NCBI GenBank assembly: GCA_900556625.1
Contig: USPQ01000021.1
Location: 1 to 41,000 of the forward strand
Direction: 5' to 3'
Length of the DNA: 41,000 nucleotides
Source of the DNA: an uncultured Bacteroides sp.
GTDB lineage: Bacteria; Bacteroidota; Bacteroidia; Bacteroidales; Bacteroidaceae
This document shows positions 33,686 to 41,000 of the stretch, one piece after another. The position numbers and the translations under genes were made by a program. The notes beneath the pieces were generated by a model. That model made no database searches, was not told where the DNA came from, and worked only from the letters and a program-made list of their open reading frames with translations. Within the stretch, counting starts at the first letter, position 1, and each line of letters begins with the position of its first letter.

Positions 33686-35086
33686 ATGGGAATTATGAAG
33701 ACTTTGATAGATAAAATATATATGGTGTTACTGGCTGCACTTTTACTTTCTGCAGCTGGATGTAGTGATGATGATGACACATCGTTGGCTTTGAATGGTG
33801 ATACATGGATTACTTCTTTCCATATCGAAGGTTATGATAACTTTATCGTTGAGCAGGATAATCAGGCGAGAAGCATTAAAGTACATGTGGAAGATGATAC
33901 AGATGTGACAAATTTAATTCCGGTATTTACTTTGTCCGAAGGGGCTACGGCGAATTTGGAAAGTGGTAAACCTGTTAACTTTACAATGCCTGTAGTGGTA
34001 AAAGTCACAAACGGAAATGTATTTATGAATTATACGATTTCCGTAGAATTGGATAAGCCGCAGATTACTGGATTTATGATAGGAGAGTATGCGGGCAGAA
34101 TTGATGAAACAAACAAGGAAATCGTTGTGTATGTACTTGAAGACATGGATATTACCGCTTTGTCTCCAGTCGTTACTGTTCCTGATGGTGCTACGGTAAG
34201 CCCGTTGTCAGGCACTACATTGGATTTCACTACACCTAAAGAATATACGGTTACAAATCATTTGAATGCAGCCACTTATACGGTGAAGGTAGAAAAGGTA
34301 AGAACTTTTGTTTCAATGGCATTTATCGGAACTGCTGCAACTATTGATGAACTGACTAATAATGAAGAAAAAGCCGCTGCTCAATGGATGTTGGATAATA
34401 TGCCGGGGGCAAGGTATATTTCATATTCAGATTTGAGGGATGATAACCCGAAAGTGAAACTTGATCCGGAACAGATAAAAGTCATTTGGATTCATGATGA
34501 TAATCCTATCTATGATGATAATGGATTTAATTGGAATTCAAAGAATAATATTAAGAATTATTATCAGACAGGTGGAAATTTGTTATTATCTCGTGGAGCT
34601 TTACGATATATCGTAAAAGATCGGTGGGCTATTTCTATGGATGGTAGAGATCCTAATAATCAATTTAGGAGTGAAGATCCTCAGACTGTTACAGAAAAAC
34701 CTTGGGGCTTTTCAATAGAGGGTATCTCTCATGAAATATTTGATGGCTTAGTAACTGAGGATAATTCTAATATTTATTTAATAAATACAGGTTATCATAT
34801 TTTTAATTGGGTATTTCAATGGTGTATAGATTGGGAACCTTATTGGGGAATAGAAGGATGGAGACAACAAACTGGTGCAATAGAGTTGGGGTATGATGTT
34901 TCCAATCACAATGCAGTGCCTATCGCTGAGTTCCCTTCTCGCCAGATAGGAGGAAATAGTAGTGGAAAGGTAATATGTATTGGCATGGCAGCTTATGATT
35001 GGTATGATGAAAACCAATCAGATAATCAATATCGTGGTAATATCGAGAAACTTACCTCTAATGCACTCGATTACTTAAGCAAGTAA
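33686..35086 (+). CDS. Surface glycan-binding lipoprotein (DUF5018/DUF4960 type)
   Basis: The 466-aa lipoprotein (or 463 aa from the ATG at 33695) has a lipobox at Cys26 (LLLSAAGC) followed by SDDDD, the acidic signal that goes with surface display. Two similar Ig-like units cover ~40-125 and ~125-205. They share the pattern ITSF/ITGFxIxxYxxxI ... V.VEDDTDVTNLIPVFTLSEGA versus V.VLEDMDITALSPVVTVPDGA. Residues ~210-465 form a distinct domain (FVSMAFIGTAATIDELTNNEEKAAAQWM, NLLLSRGALRYIV, GKVICIGMAAYDWYD) of the DUF4960 kind. No catalytic motif is seen. Its position matches BT1761, a levan-binding protein. Confidence 0.85.
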   Translation: MGIMKTLIDKIYMVLLAALLLSAAGCSDDDDTSLALNGDTWITSFHIEGYDNFIVEQDNQARSIKVHVEDDTDVTNLIPVFTLSEGATANLESGKPVNFTMPVVVKVTNGNVFMNYTISVELDKPQITGFMIGEYAGRIDETNKEIVVYVLEDMDITALSPVVTVPDGATVSPLSGTTLDFTTPKEYTVTNHLNAATYTVKVEKVRTFVSMAFIGTAATIDELTNNEEKAAAQWMLDNMPGARYISYSDLRDDNPKVKLDPEQIKVIWIHDDNPIYDDNGFNWNSKNNIKNYYQTGGNLLLSRGALRYIVKDRWAISMDGRDPNNQFRSEDPQTVTEKPWGFSIEGISHEIFDGLVTEDNSNIYLINTGYHIFNWVFQWCIDWEPYWGIEGWRQQTGAIELGYDVSNHNAVPIAEFPSRQIGGNSSGKVICIGMAAYDWYDENQSDNQYRGNIEKLTSNALDYLSK

Positions 35087-35114
35087 AGTATAATCTGATA
35101 AAGAAAAGCAAATT

Positions 35115-36704
35115 ATGAAAACTATGATATTAATGGCTTCAATACTGTGTCTGTCAATGTCGTTTGCTGCTTGCAGCGACGATAACAGTCCGGTAATCAC
35201 AGATAAAAATCTGAATGAAACGACAACATTCTTTAGTTCGACGGAACCGAACAATTATACGACTTATTACAAACCTTATGTTGGTTATGTAGGTGATCCA
35301 ATGCCTTTTTTTGATCCGGTAAGTAAAGAGTTTCGTATTCTTTACCTTCAGGATGATCGTGACGGTAATTCTACTATCTATCATCCTATCCACGAATTGG
35401 CAACTACGGATGTGGCAAACTATATCTCTTTCCGCGAAGCAATACCATGCGGAACAGCAGTAGAAGATGATCCGGCTATCGGGACAGGAAGTACTGTTTA
35501 TGATGAGGCTACGAAAACTTATTATACTTTTTATACAGGACATAAAGCTACCGAACCTCGTGAAGTAATATTGTTGGCTACTTCCAAAGATTGTAAAACC
35601 TGGACTAAAGACCGTTCATTCCGTTTATCGGCTCCAATAGAAGCAGGGTATGATAAAAATGAATTCCGCGATCCATATGTTTTTTATGATGCAACTGCGC
35701 AATGTTATAGGATGTTAGTTTCTGCTCTGAAAAATGGGGATGGATATATCATTGAATTTACTTCTACCAATTTGCATGATTGGGATTTAAAACCGGAACC
35801 GTTCTTCAATAATATTTGGGGGCGTTTCTATGAATGTCCGGATGTTTTTCAGATGGGAAGTTATTGGTATATGGTTTATTCTTCACAAGGAACAAAAAAT
35901 GAACCGGCCGTTGTCCAATATTTCTATGCGCAGACTTTGGAGGAATTGAAGGGAATAGCTGTAGAGAATGGGCAGTTCCCTACTTTCGTACCCCACGAAG
36001 GATGGTTAGATGGAGTTAGTTTTTATGCTGGAAAAACAGCGGGCGATGATACAAATCGTTATCTTTGGGGATGGTGTCCGACACGTGAAGGGCAGAAAAC
36101 CACAGGTACCAAAAATTGGGCAGGAGCATTGGTCGCTCATAGATTGATTCAGAACGGAGATGGAACATTAAGTTTGGATGTTCCACAAGCGATTTCCGCC
36201 AAATATTCCCAATCGGTGACATTGACTGAAAAGACGAAGGTAGGGGATGTAACGGTCAGCACTTTTTCTTATACATTGAAAGCAAATTCATTTGTCCGCT
36301 TCGCCCGTTTGAGAAACCGGAACAAAATAACCATGACTGCAACAATCCCTGAAGAGAATGAAGCCGTATTCGGACTTTCATTTGTCGATTGCAGTGATAA
36401 GGCAGAAAAGGCGCGTATTTTCATTGAAGATAAATATAATTTCCTGAAGTTGAAAGAAGTAGAAGTAAATGAGAAAACAGGTGAATGGAATGATGTGGGT
36501 GCTATAACAGAACGTGCTATAACTCCGGCTACTGACAATGTATATCATATAGAGGTCTATACTGAAGAATCTGTGTGCATAGTCTATATAAATGGAAGGT
36601 ATGCTTTCACCAACCGTATTTATGATTTGGCTAAAAATCCTTGGGCTATTTTTTGTACTGAGGGTGAAGTGACTGTATCTGATATAAAATTGAGTACTTA
36701 TTAA
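35115..36704 (+). CDS. Surface GH32 endo-fructanase (levanase-like) lipoprotein
   Basis: The 529-aa lipoprotein has a lipobox at Cys20 (MSFAAC) followed by SDD, suggesting surface display. The GH32 five-bladed propeller is present with all three acidic residues: Asp61 in YVGDPMPFF (replacing the usual WMNDPNG), Asp186 in EFRDPYVF, and Glu240 in YECPDVF. The C-terminal ~150 residues form the beta-sandwich module. The altered nucleophile motif and surface location match the endo-acting levanase BT1760 rather than invertase-like exo-enzymes, which is an inference from gene order. It lies 28 bp after the binding protein. The next gene has its own promoter-like site. Confidence 0.9.
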   Translation: MKTMILMASILCLSMSFAACSDDNSPVITDKNLNETTTFFSSTEPNNYTTYYKPYVGYVGDPMPFFDPVSKEFRILYLQDDRDGNSTIYHPIHELATTDVANYISFREAIPCGTAVEDDPAIGTGSTVYDEATKTYYTFYTGHKATEPREVILLATSKDCKTWTKDRSFRLSAPIEAGYDKNEFRDPYVFYDATAQCYRMLVSALKNGDGYIIEFTSTNLHDWDLKPEPFFNNIWGRFYECPDVFQMGSYWYMVYSSQGTKNEPAVVQYFYAQTLEELKGIAVENGQFPTFVPHEGWLDGVSFYAGKTAGDDTNRYLWGWCPTREGQKTTGTKNWAGALVAHRLIQNGDGTLSLDVPQAISAKYSQSVTLTEKTKVGDVTVSTFSYTLKANSFVRFARLRNRNKITMTATIPEENEAVFGLSFVDCSDKAEKARIFIEDKYNFLKLKEVEVNEKTGEWNDVGAITERAITPATDNVYHIEVYTEESVCIVYINGRYAFTNRIYDLAKNPWAIFCTEGEVTVSDIKLSTY

Positions 36705-36730
36705 TTGAGAAAGTAACATCTTTTATAGCG

Positions 36731-36777
36731 TTTGAAACAAATGTGATAGGCGCTCCGATGCATTGCGCCTATCTTTG
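36731..36777 (+). promoter_or_regulatory. Fructan-type promoter site B (upstream of periplasmic GH32)
   Basis: TTTGAAAC at 36731-36738, TAG at the shared inner position, CC, and the -7 box TATCTTTG at 36770-36777 have the same spacing as sites A and C. A 9-bp inverted repeat (GATAGGCGC at 36745-36753 with GCGCCTATC at 36765-36773) overlaps the -7 box. The box is 63 bp before the chosen GH32 start at 36840. Confidence 0.65.
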
Positions 36778-36839
36778 CATTGCAACAACCAAGAAATATG
36801 ATACTATTAATAATAAGTAATAACCTTAATACCATAAAC

Positions 36840-38669
36840 ATGAATGTATTTTTACCCTTGAGAAAACTTCAGACTCTTCTGATTTGTTCCATTTTTATGA
36901 ATATCTCGCTTCTGGCTTTAGCTGCAGATCCTTCTCTTTTAATAAAAGATTTAGGAGAAGGACATTGTTTGGTGCGTGTCAATACTACTCAGAAATACTT
37001 GTTATTACCGGTAGAAGATGCATCGCCTGACGTACGTATCAGTATGATTGTTGATAACAAAGAAGTGAAGAGCTTTGATGTCCGTCTGGCTATTAACAAG
37101 GTAGATTATTTTGTTCCGGTAGACCTTTCCGATTATTCCGGTAAGTTGGTTTCATTTAAATTCAAAATGAATTCAAATGATCCGGTACGTGTCAATCTTT
37201 CACCGGATAACACCGCTTGCTGTAGAGAAATGAAGTTGTCCGATACCTTCGATACAACTAATCGTGAAAAGTTCCGTCCTGTTTATCACTTCTCACCTCT
37301 TTATGGATGGATGAATGATCCCAACGGAATGGTATATAAAGACGGAGAATATCATTTGTTTTATCAACATAATCCATACGGTTCCAAATGGGGAAATATG
37401 AATTGGGGACATGCTATCAGTAAAGACTTAATCAATTGGGAACATCGGCCTGATGCTATAACCCCGGATGCGTTTGGCACTATTTTCAGTGGTTCGGCTG
37501 TGGTGGATCATAATAATACGGCTGGTTTTGGTGCAGGTGCTATCATCGCTATCTATACACAGAACGGTGATCGTCAGGTGCAAAGTATCGCTTACAGTAC
37601 CGACAATGGACGTACTTTTACAAAGTATGCGGATAATCCGGTGTTGGTATCTGAAGCTCGCGATTTCCGCGATCCGAAAGTCTTTTGGTATGAAGGGACA
37701 AAACGTTGGATTATGGTACTTGCCGTAGGGCAGGAAATGCAGATTTTCTCTTCTCCCAATTTGAAAAACTGGACTTTTGAAAGCAGTTTCGGTAAGGGAC
37801 AAGGTGCTCACGGAAATGTTTGGGAATGTCCGGATTTATTTGAACTTCCCGTGGAAGGTACGAATGAAAAGAAATGGGTATTGCTTTGTAGTCTTGGTGA
37901 CGGCCCTTTCGGTGACTCGGCCACTCAATACTTTGTCGGAACGTTCAACGGAAAAGAATTTGTAAACGAATCACCCTCCAAAACCAAATGGATGGACTGG
38001 GGAAAAGACCATTACGCCACTGTTACTTGGAGTGATGCTCCCGACAACCGTCGCATTGCTATCGCATGGATGAGCAACTGGCAATATGCAAACGATGTTC
38101 CTACCTCTCAATACCGTAGCCCGAACTCTGTTCCTCGCGATTTGAGCCTGTTCACCGTAGATGGCGAGACTTATCTTCAGTCTGCTCCCTCTCCCGAACT
38201 GCTGAAACTGCGTGACGTCTCCAAGAAACGCTCGTTCAAAGTGAACGGAACACGTATCATCAAAGACATGATTGCCGGCAATGAGGGTGCATACGAAATA
38301 GAACTGACTATCGAAAATCAACATGCGGATGTAATCGGCTTCCGTCTCTACAATGACAAAGGCGAAGAAGTGGATATGCAATATGACATGAAAGAAAAGA
38401 AATTTTCGATGGACCGCCGCAAAAGCGGAGATGTAGGTTTCAATGAGAACTTCCCAATGTTGACCTGGACGGCTATTGAGAGTGGAAAAGACGAATTGAA
38501 ACTCCGTCTGTTGGTCGACAAATCCAGTGTGGAAGCCTTTGGCGATGGCGGACGTTTTGTGATGACTAATCAGGTGTTCCCGTCGGAACCTTACACTCAT
38601 ATCGACTTTTACAGTAAAGGAGGAGCGTATAAAGTAGATTCGTTTGTGATTTACAAGTTGAAGAAATAA
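36840..38669 (+). CDS. Periplasmic GH32 exo-fructosidase
   Basis: I chose ATG 36840 (609 aa), because it leads into a signal peptide ending LLALA-ADPS; the in-frame TTG at 36780 lies at the -7 promoter box. A beta-sandwich domain of ~110 residues precedes the GH32 catalytic propeller. The nucleophile is Asp160 in YGWMNDPNG, the transition-state Asp278 is in RDFRDPK, and the acid/base Glu329 is in WECPDLF. A second beta-sandwich ends the protein (VEAFGDGGRFVMTNQVFP). The signal peptide lacks a lipobox, so it is periplasmic and would release fructose from imported oligosaccharides. It matches BT1759 by position. Confidence 0.94.
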   Translation: MNVFLPLRKLQTLLICSIFMNISLLALAADPSLLIKDLGEGHCLVRVNTTQKYLLLPVEDASPDVRISMIVDNKEVKSFDVRLAINKVDYFVPVDLSDYSGKLVSFKFKMNSNDPVRVNLSPDNTACCREMKLSDTFDTTNREKFRPVYHFSPLYGWMNDPNGMVYKDGEYHLFYQHNPYGSKWGNMNWGHAISKDLINWEHRPDAITPDAFGTIFSGSAVVDHNNTAGFGAGAIIAIYTQNGDRQVQSIAYSTDNGRTFTKYADNPVLVSEARDFRDPKVFWYEGTKRWIMVLAVGQEMQIFSSPNLKNWTFESSFGKGQGAHGNVWECPDLFELPVEGTNEKKWVLLCSLGDGPFGDSATQYFVGTFNGKEFVNESPSKTKWMDWGKDHYATVTWSDAPDNRRIAIAWMSNWQYANDVPTSQYRSPNSVPRDLSLFTVDGETYLQSAPSPELLKLRDVSKKRSFKVNGTRIIKDMIAGNEGAYEIELTIENQHADVIGFRLYNDKGEEVDMQYDMKEKKFSMDRRKSGDVGFNENFPMLTWTAIESGKDELKLRLLVDKSSVEAFGDGGRFVMTNQVFPSEPYTHIDFYSKGGAYKVDSFVIYKLKK

Positions 38670-38770
38670 GCTCATTCTCCTTACTCTATGTGCTCTTTGC
38701 CCGCTTCTTTGTTTTAGGGTGATGTACATTGCCCTATGGAAACAGAATTCATCGTATAAAAGATAAAATA

Positions 38771-39937
38771 ATGGAAAACAGTAAAAACTCTTCCCTCTCC
38801 AAACTAGTCCCGGTGATGCTTTGCTTCTTCGCCATGGGATTTGTTGACCTGGTAGGCATTGCCTCCAATTACGTAAAGGCGGATCTTGGTCTGTCGGACT
38901 CACAGGCGAATATCTTTCCGTCATTAGTATTCTTCTGGTTTTTGATATTCTCTGTACCTACAGGTATGCTGATGAGCCGCATTGGTCAGAAGAAAACCGT
39001 ATTGCTTAGTTTGATTGTGACTTTCGCTTCTCTGTTGCTACCCGTTTTTGGTGACAGCTATATGCTGATGTTGATTTCTTTTTCTTTATTAGGAATAGGA
39101 AATGCGTTGATGCAGACTTCCTTGAACCCGTTGCTTTCCAATATCGTACGTGGCGACCGTCTGGCAAGTAGCCTGACTTTCGGTCAGTTTGTGAAAGCCA
39201 TTGCTTCTTTTCTGGCTCCTTACATCGCCATGTGGGGAGCGACGCAGGTCATTCCGACTTTTGATTTAGGCTGGCGCGTGTTATTCCCTATTTATATGAT
39301 TGTAGCGATCATTGCCATTCTCTTGCTCAATATTACTCAGATTGAAGAAGAAAAAGAGGAAGGCAAACCGTCTACTTTCGGACAATGTCTGGCTTTGCTT
39401 GGCAAACCGTTTATCCTGCTTTGTTTTATTGGTATCATGTGCCATGTCGGTATTGATGTAGGTACAAATACTACCGCTCCAAAGATTCTGATGGAACGTC
39501 TTGGCATGGGGCTGGATGACGCTGCTTTTGCTACAAGCCTTTATTTTATCTTCCGTACGGCTGGCTGCTTCTTAGGATCGTTTATTTTACGCAAGATGTC
39601 AGCAAAATCTTTCTTTGGCATTAGTGTGGTGATGATGTTGGTAGCGATGGCCGGATTGTTTGTTTTTCATGAAAAGACAATGATTTATGCCTGCATTGCA
39701 TTGATTGGTTTTGGTAATTCCAATGTATTCTCTGTTATTTTCTCGCAGGCGTTACTCTATCTTCCGGTGAAAAAGAATGAGGTTTCCGGCTTGATGATTA
39801 TGGGACTTTTCGGAGGAACAGTGTTTCCGTTGGCTATGGGAGTTGCCTCCGATGCAATGGGGCAGAGTGGGGCGGTAGCCGTAATGACGGTGGGCGTAAT
39901 GTATCTTTTGTTTTATACGTTCCGTATTAGAAAATAA
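38771..39937 (+). CDS. MFS sugar (fructose) transporter, FHS-like
   Basis: The start at ATG 38771 (388 aa) gives MENSKNSSLSKLVPVMLCFF; a frame extension to 38729 adds 14 residues without a leader character. About 12 membrane helices are visible, with a charged cytoplasmic loop (QIEEEKEEGKPST) in the middle and the loop-2 motif GMLMSRIGQKKT. It resembles the fucose/glucose-galactose (FHS) branch of the MFS. Between the periplasmic fructosidase and the fructokinase, the natural job is uptake of free fructose across the inner membrane, as for BT1758. The proton-coupled mechanism is family knowledge. Confidence 0.92.
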   Translation: MENSKNSSLSKLVPVMLCFFAMGFVDLVGIASNYVKADLGLSDSQANIFPSLVFFWFLIFSVPTGMLMSRIGQKKTVLLSLIVTFASLLLPVFGDSYMLMLISFSLLGIGNALMQTSLNPLLSNIVRGDRLASSLTFGQFVKAIASFLAPYIAMWGATQVIPTFDLGWRVLFPIYMIVAIIAILLLNITQIEEEKEEGKPSTFGQCLALLGKPFILLCFIGIMCHVGIDVGTNTTAPKILMERLGMGLDDAAFATSLYFIFRTAGCFLGSFILRKMSAKSFFGISVVMMLVAMAGLFVFHEKTMIYACIALIGFGNSNVFSVIFSQALLYLPVKKNEVSGLMIMGLFGGTVFPLAMGVASDAMGQSGAVAVMTVGVMYLLFYTFRIRK

Positions 39938-39972
39938 ATTAATAACTTTGGAAACAATAAAATCTGTAAGTC

Positions 39973-40860
39973 ATGAATAATATAATTGTAGGAATGGGCG
40001 AAGCACTTTGGGATGTGTTGCCCGAAGGAAAGAAAATTGGTGGTGCTCCGGCAAACTTTGCCTATCATGTATCGCAGTTTGGCTTTGACAGCCGCGTAGT
40101 AAGTGCCGTGGGGAATGATGAACTGGGAGATGAGATTCTGAGAGTATTCAATGAAAAGAAACTGAAAACACAGATTGAACGTGTGGATTATCCTACCGGT
40201 ACGGTGCAGGTAACGTTGGATGATGAGGGTGTCCCTTGTTATGAAATTAAGGAAGGGGTTGCATGGGACAATATTCCTTTTACAGATGAACTGAAACGTT
40301 TGGCTTTGAATACACGTGCTGTTTGCTTCGGATCATTGGCACAACGCAATGAGGTGAGCCGTGCTACTATCAATCGTTTTTTGGATACAATGCCTGATAT
40401 AGACGGGCAATTGAAGATTTTTGATATTAATCTCCGACAGGATTTTTATTCAAAAGAGGTTATTCGTGAGTCCTGCCAGCGTTGCAACGTGTTGAAGATA
40501 AATGACGAAGAATTAGTGACCATTAGCCGTATGTTTGGCTATCCGGGTATTGACTTGCAGGATAAATGCTGGATTTTGTTAGCTAAGTATAATCTGAAGA
40601 TGTTGATTCTGACTTGTGGTATCAATGGAAGTTACGTATTTACTCCGGGAGTTGTTTCCTTCCAAGAGACCCCGAGGGTTCCCGTAGCTGATACGGTGGG
40701 AGCCGGTGACTCCTTTACAGCAACGTTCTGTGCTTCTATTCTCAATGGTAAGTCGGTTCCCGAAGCTCATAAATTGGCTGTTGAAGCTTCCGCTTATGTA
40801 TGTACGCAAAGCGGTGCAATGCCGGAACTTCCACAGGTACTGAAAGATAGGATGTTATAA
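39973..40860 (+). CDS. PfkB-family fructokinase
   Basis: The 295-aa kinase has the N-terminal GGAPANFAYHVSQFG substrate-binding motif, VGNDELGDEI, FDINLRQDFYS, and the C-terminal PfkB signature DTVGAGDSFTATF (from residue 240) with Asp246 as catalytic base. Its length is normal for ribokinase-like sugar kinases. It would phosphorylate the imported fructose to fructose-6-phosphate, closing the pathway from surface fructan to glycolysis. It is 35 bp after the transporter and followed by a terminator. It corresponds to BT1757 in position. Confidence 0.94.
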   Translation: MNNIIVGMGEALWDVLPEGKKIGGAPANFAYHVSQFGFDSRVVSAVGNDELGDEILRVFNEKKLKTQIERVDYPTGTVQVTLDDEGVPCYEIKEGVAWDNIPFTDELKRLALNTRAVCFGSLAQRNEVSRATINRFLDTMPDIDGQLKIFDINLRQDFYSKEVIRESCQRCNVLKINDEELVTISRMFGYPGIDLQDKCWILLAKYNLKMLILTCGINGSYVFTPGVVSFQETPRVPVADTVGAGDSFTATFCASILNGKSVPEAHKLAVEASAYVCTQSGAMPELPQVLKDRML

Positions 40861-40885
40861 AAGCCTATACGATAGAATATATAAT

Positions 40886-40919
40886 AAAACTCTCATGAGC
40901 TTCATCTCATGGGAGTTTT
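40886..40919. terminator. Terminator at the end of the fructan operon
   Basis: A 14-bp stem (40886-40899 with 40906-40919, one G-T wobble) with a 6-nt loop ends in TTTT and can act in both directions. It lies 25 bp after the fructokinase stop. Confidence 0.75.
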
Positions 40920-40950
40920 ATTATGACCTTACATAAGAGGTATGGGTATA

Positions 40951-40974
40951 AAAAAAGGAGCAACGCCTTGCTCC
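40951..40974 (-). terminator. Minus-strand terminator of a convergent gene beyond the window
   Basis: GGAGCAA (40957-40963) pairs with TTGCTCC (40968-40974) around CGCC. The A run at 40951-40956 gives the minus-strand U tract. It implies a minus-strand gene just right of the window. Confidence 0.65.
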
Positions 40975-41000
40975 AACCTTTGTTAACCTTAAATCTAATA

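Noticed and set aside
33686..35086. Recent transfer suggested by the AT-richer second half of the fructan surface-binding protein
   Set aside because: The shift is only an impression by eye, coincides with a domain boundary, and the gene order is the expected one for the locus.
37971..38924. 317-codon open frame on the minus strand opposite the exo-GH32 and MFS genes
   Set aside because: It runs antisense across two strongly supported genes and their intergenic gap, without any recognisable motif or start context.
1..41000. tRNA, rRNA, insertion sequences, integrase or attachment sites
   Set aside because: None was seen on either strand; the rearranged region at 26.4-28.8 kb has no transposase remnant, so simple deletion is the better explanation.

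Overview
The window looks like chromosome of a gut Bacteroides close to B. thetaiotaomicron. The support is indirect but consistent: four operons carry SusC/SusD or TonB-receptor genes with lipoprotein partners, promoter boxes fit the Bacteroides TAnnTTTG -7 consensus, ECF sigma/FecR regulation is present, and the last third matches the B. thetaiotaomicron fructan utilisation locus (BT1757-BT1763) gene by gene. No database search was possible, so species is not claimed.

Left part (1-6.6 kb, minus strand): a rhomboid protease operon with two small unrecognised proteins, then an etfB-etfA-acyl-CoA dehydrogenase operon.

6.8-15.8 kb (plus strand): a compact glycan locus. It encodes an ECF sigma factor, a FecR anti-sigma factor, an STN-domain SusC, a SusD, a GH18 endoglycosidase lipoprotein with an intact DxxDxDxE motif, and a DUF1735/LamG-type binding lipoprotein. 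The gene set resembles N-glycan or GlcNAc-type loci. A strong minus-strand terminator sits in the SusC leader, with a matching minus-strand promoter box about 130 nt away, which suggests a cis-antisense repressor RNA.

15.9-23.3 kb: a minus-strand operon of two paralogous DUF4925-type lipoproteins and a TonB-dependent receptor, a separate TorF-like outer-membrane protein, and a divergent AraC regulator. The substrate is unknown; this is the best candidate for an undescribed uptake system.

23.3-26.3 kb: a secreted C1B cysteine peptidase, an unrecognised 176-aa protein and a patatin-like lipase.

26.4-28.8 kb: wreckage. A GH71/99-like gene has been fused by deletion to the middle of a GH3 gene, which carries a second internal deletion and a small frameshift. 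A 740-bp non-coding stretch follows, with a degenerate 22-bp repeat array, a terminator, a 19-bp perfect inverted repeat and a GH32 remnant.

28.8-41 kb (plus strand): a fructan (probably levan) locus of SusC, SusD, surface glycan-binding protein, surface endo-type GH32, periplasmic exo-type GH32, MFS sugar transporter and PfkB fructokinase. Three promoter-like sites share TTTGAAAC exactly 43 bp before a TTTG -7 core. They lie before SusC, before the periplasmic GH32, and before the dead GH32 remnant, and outline a shared regulon. The expected hybrid two-component regulator is not in the window.
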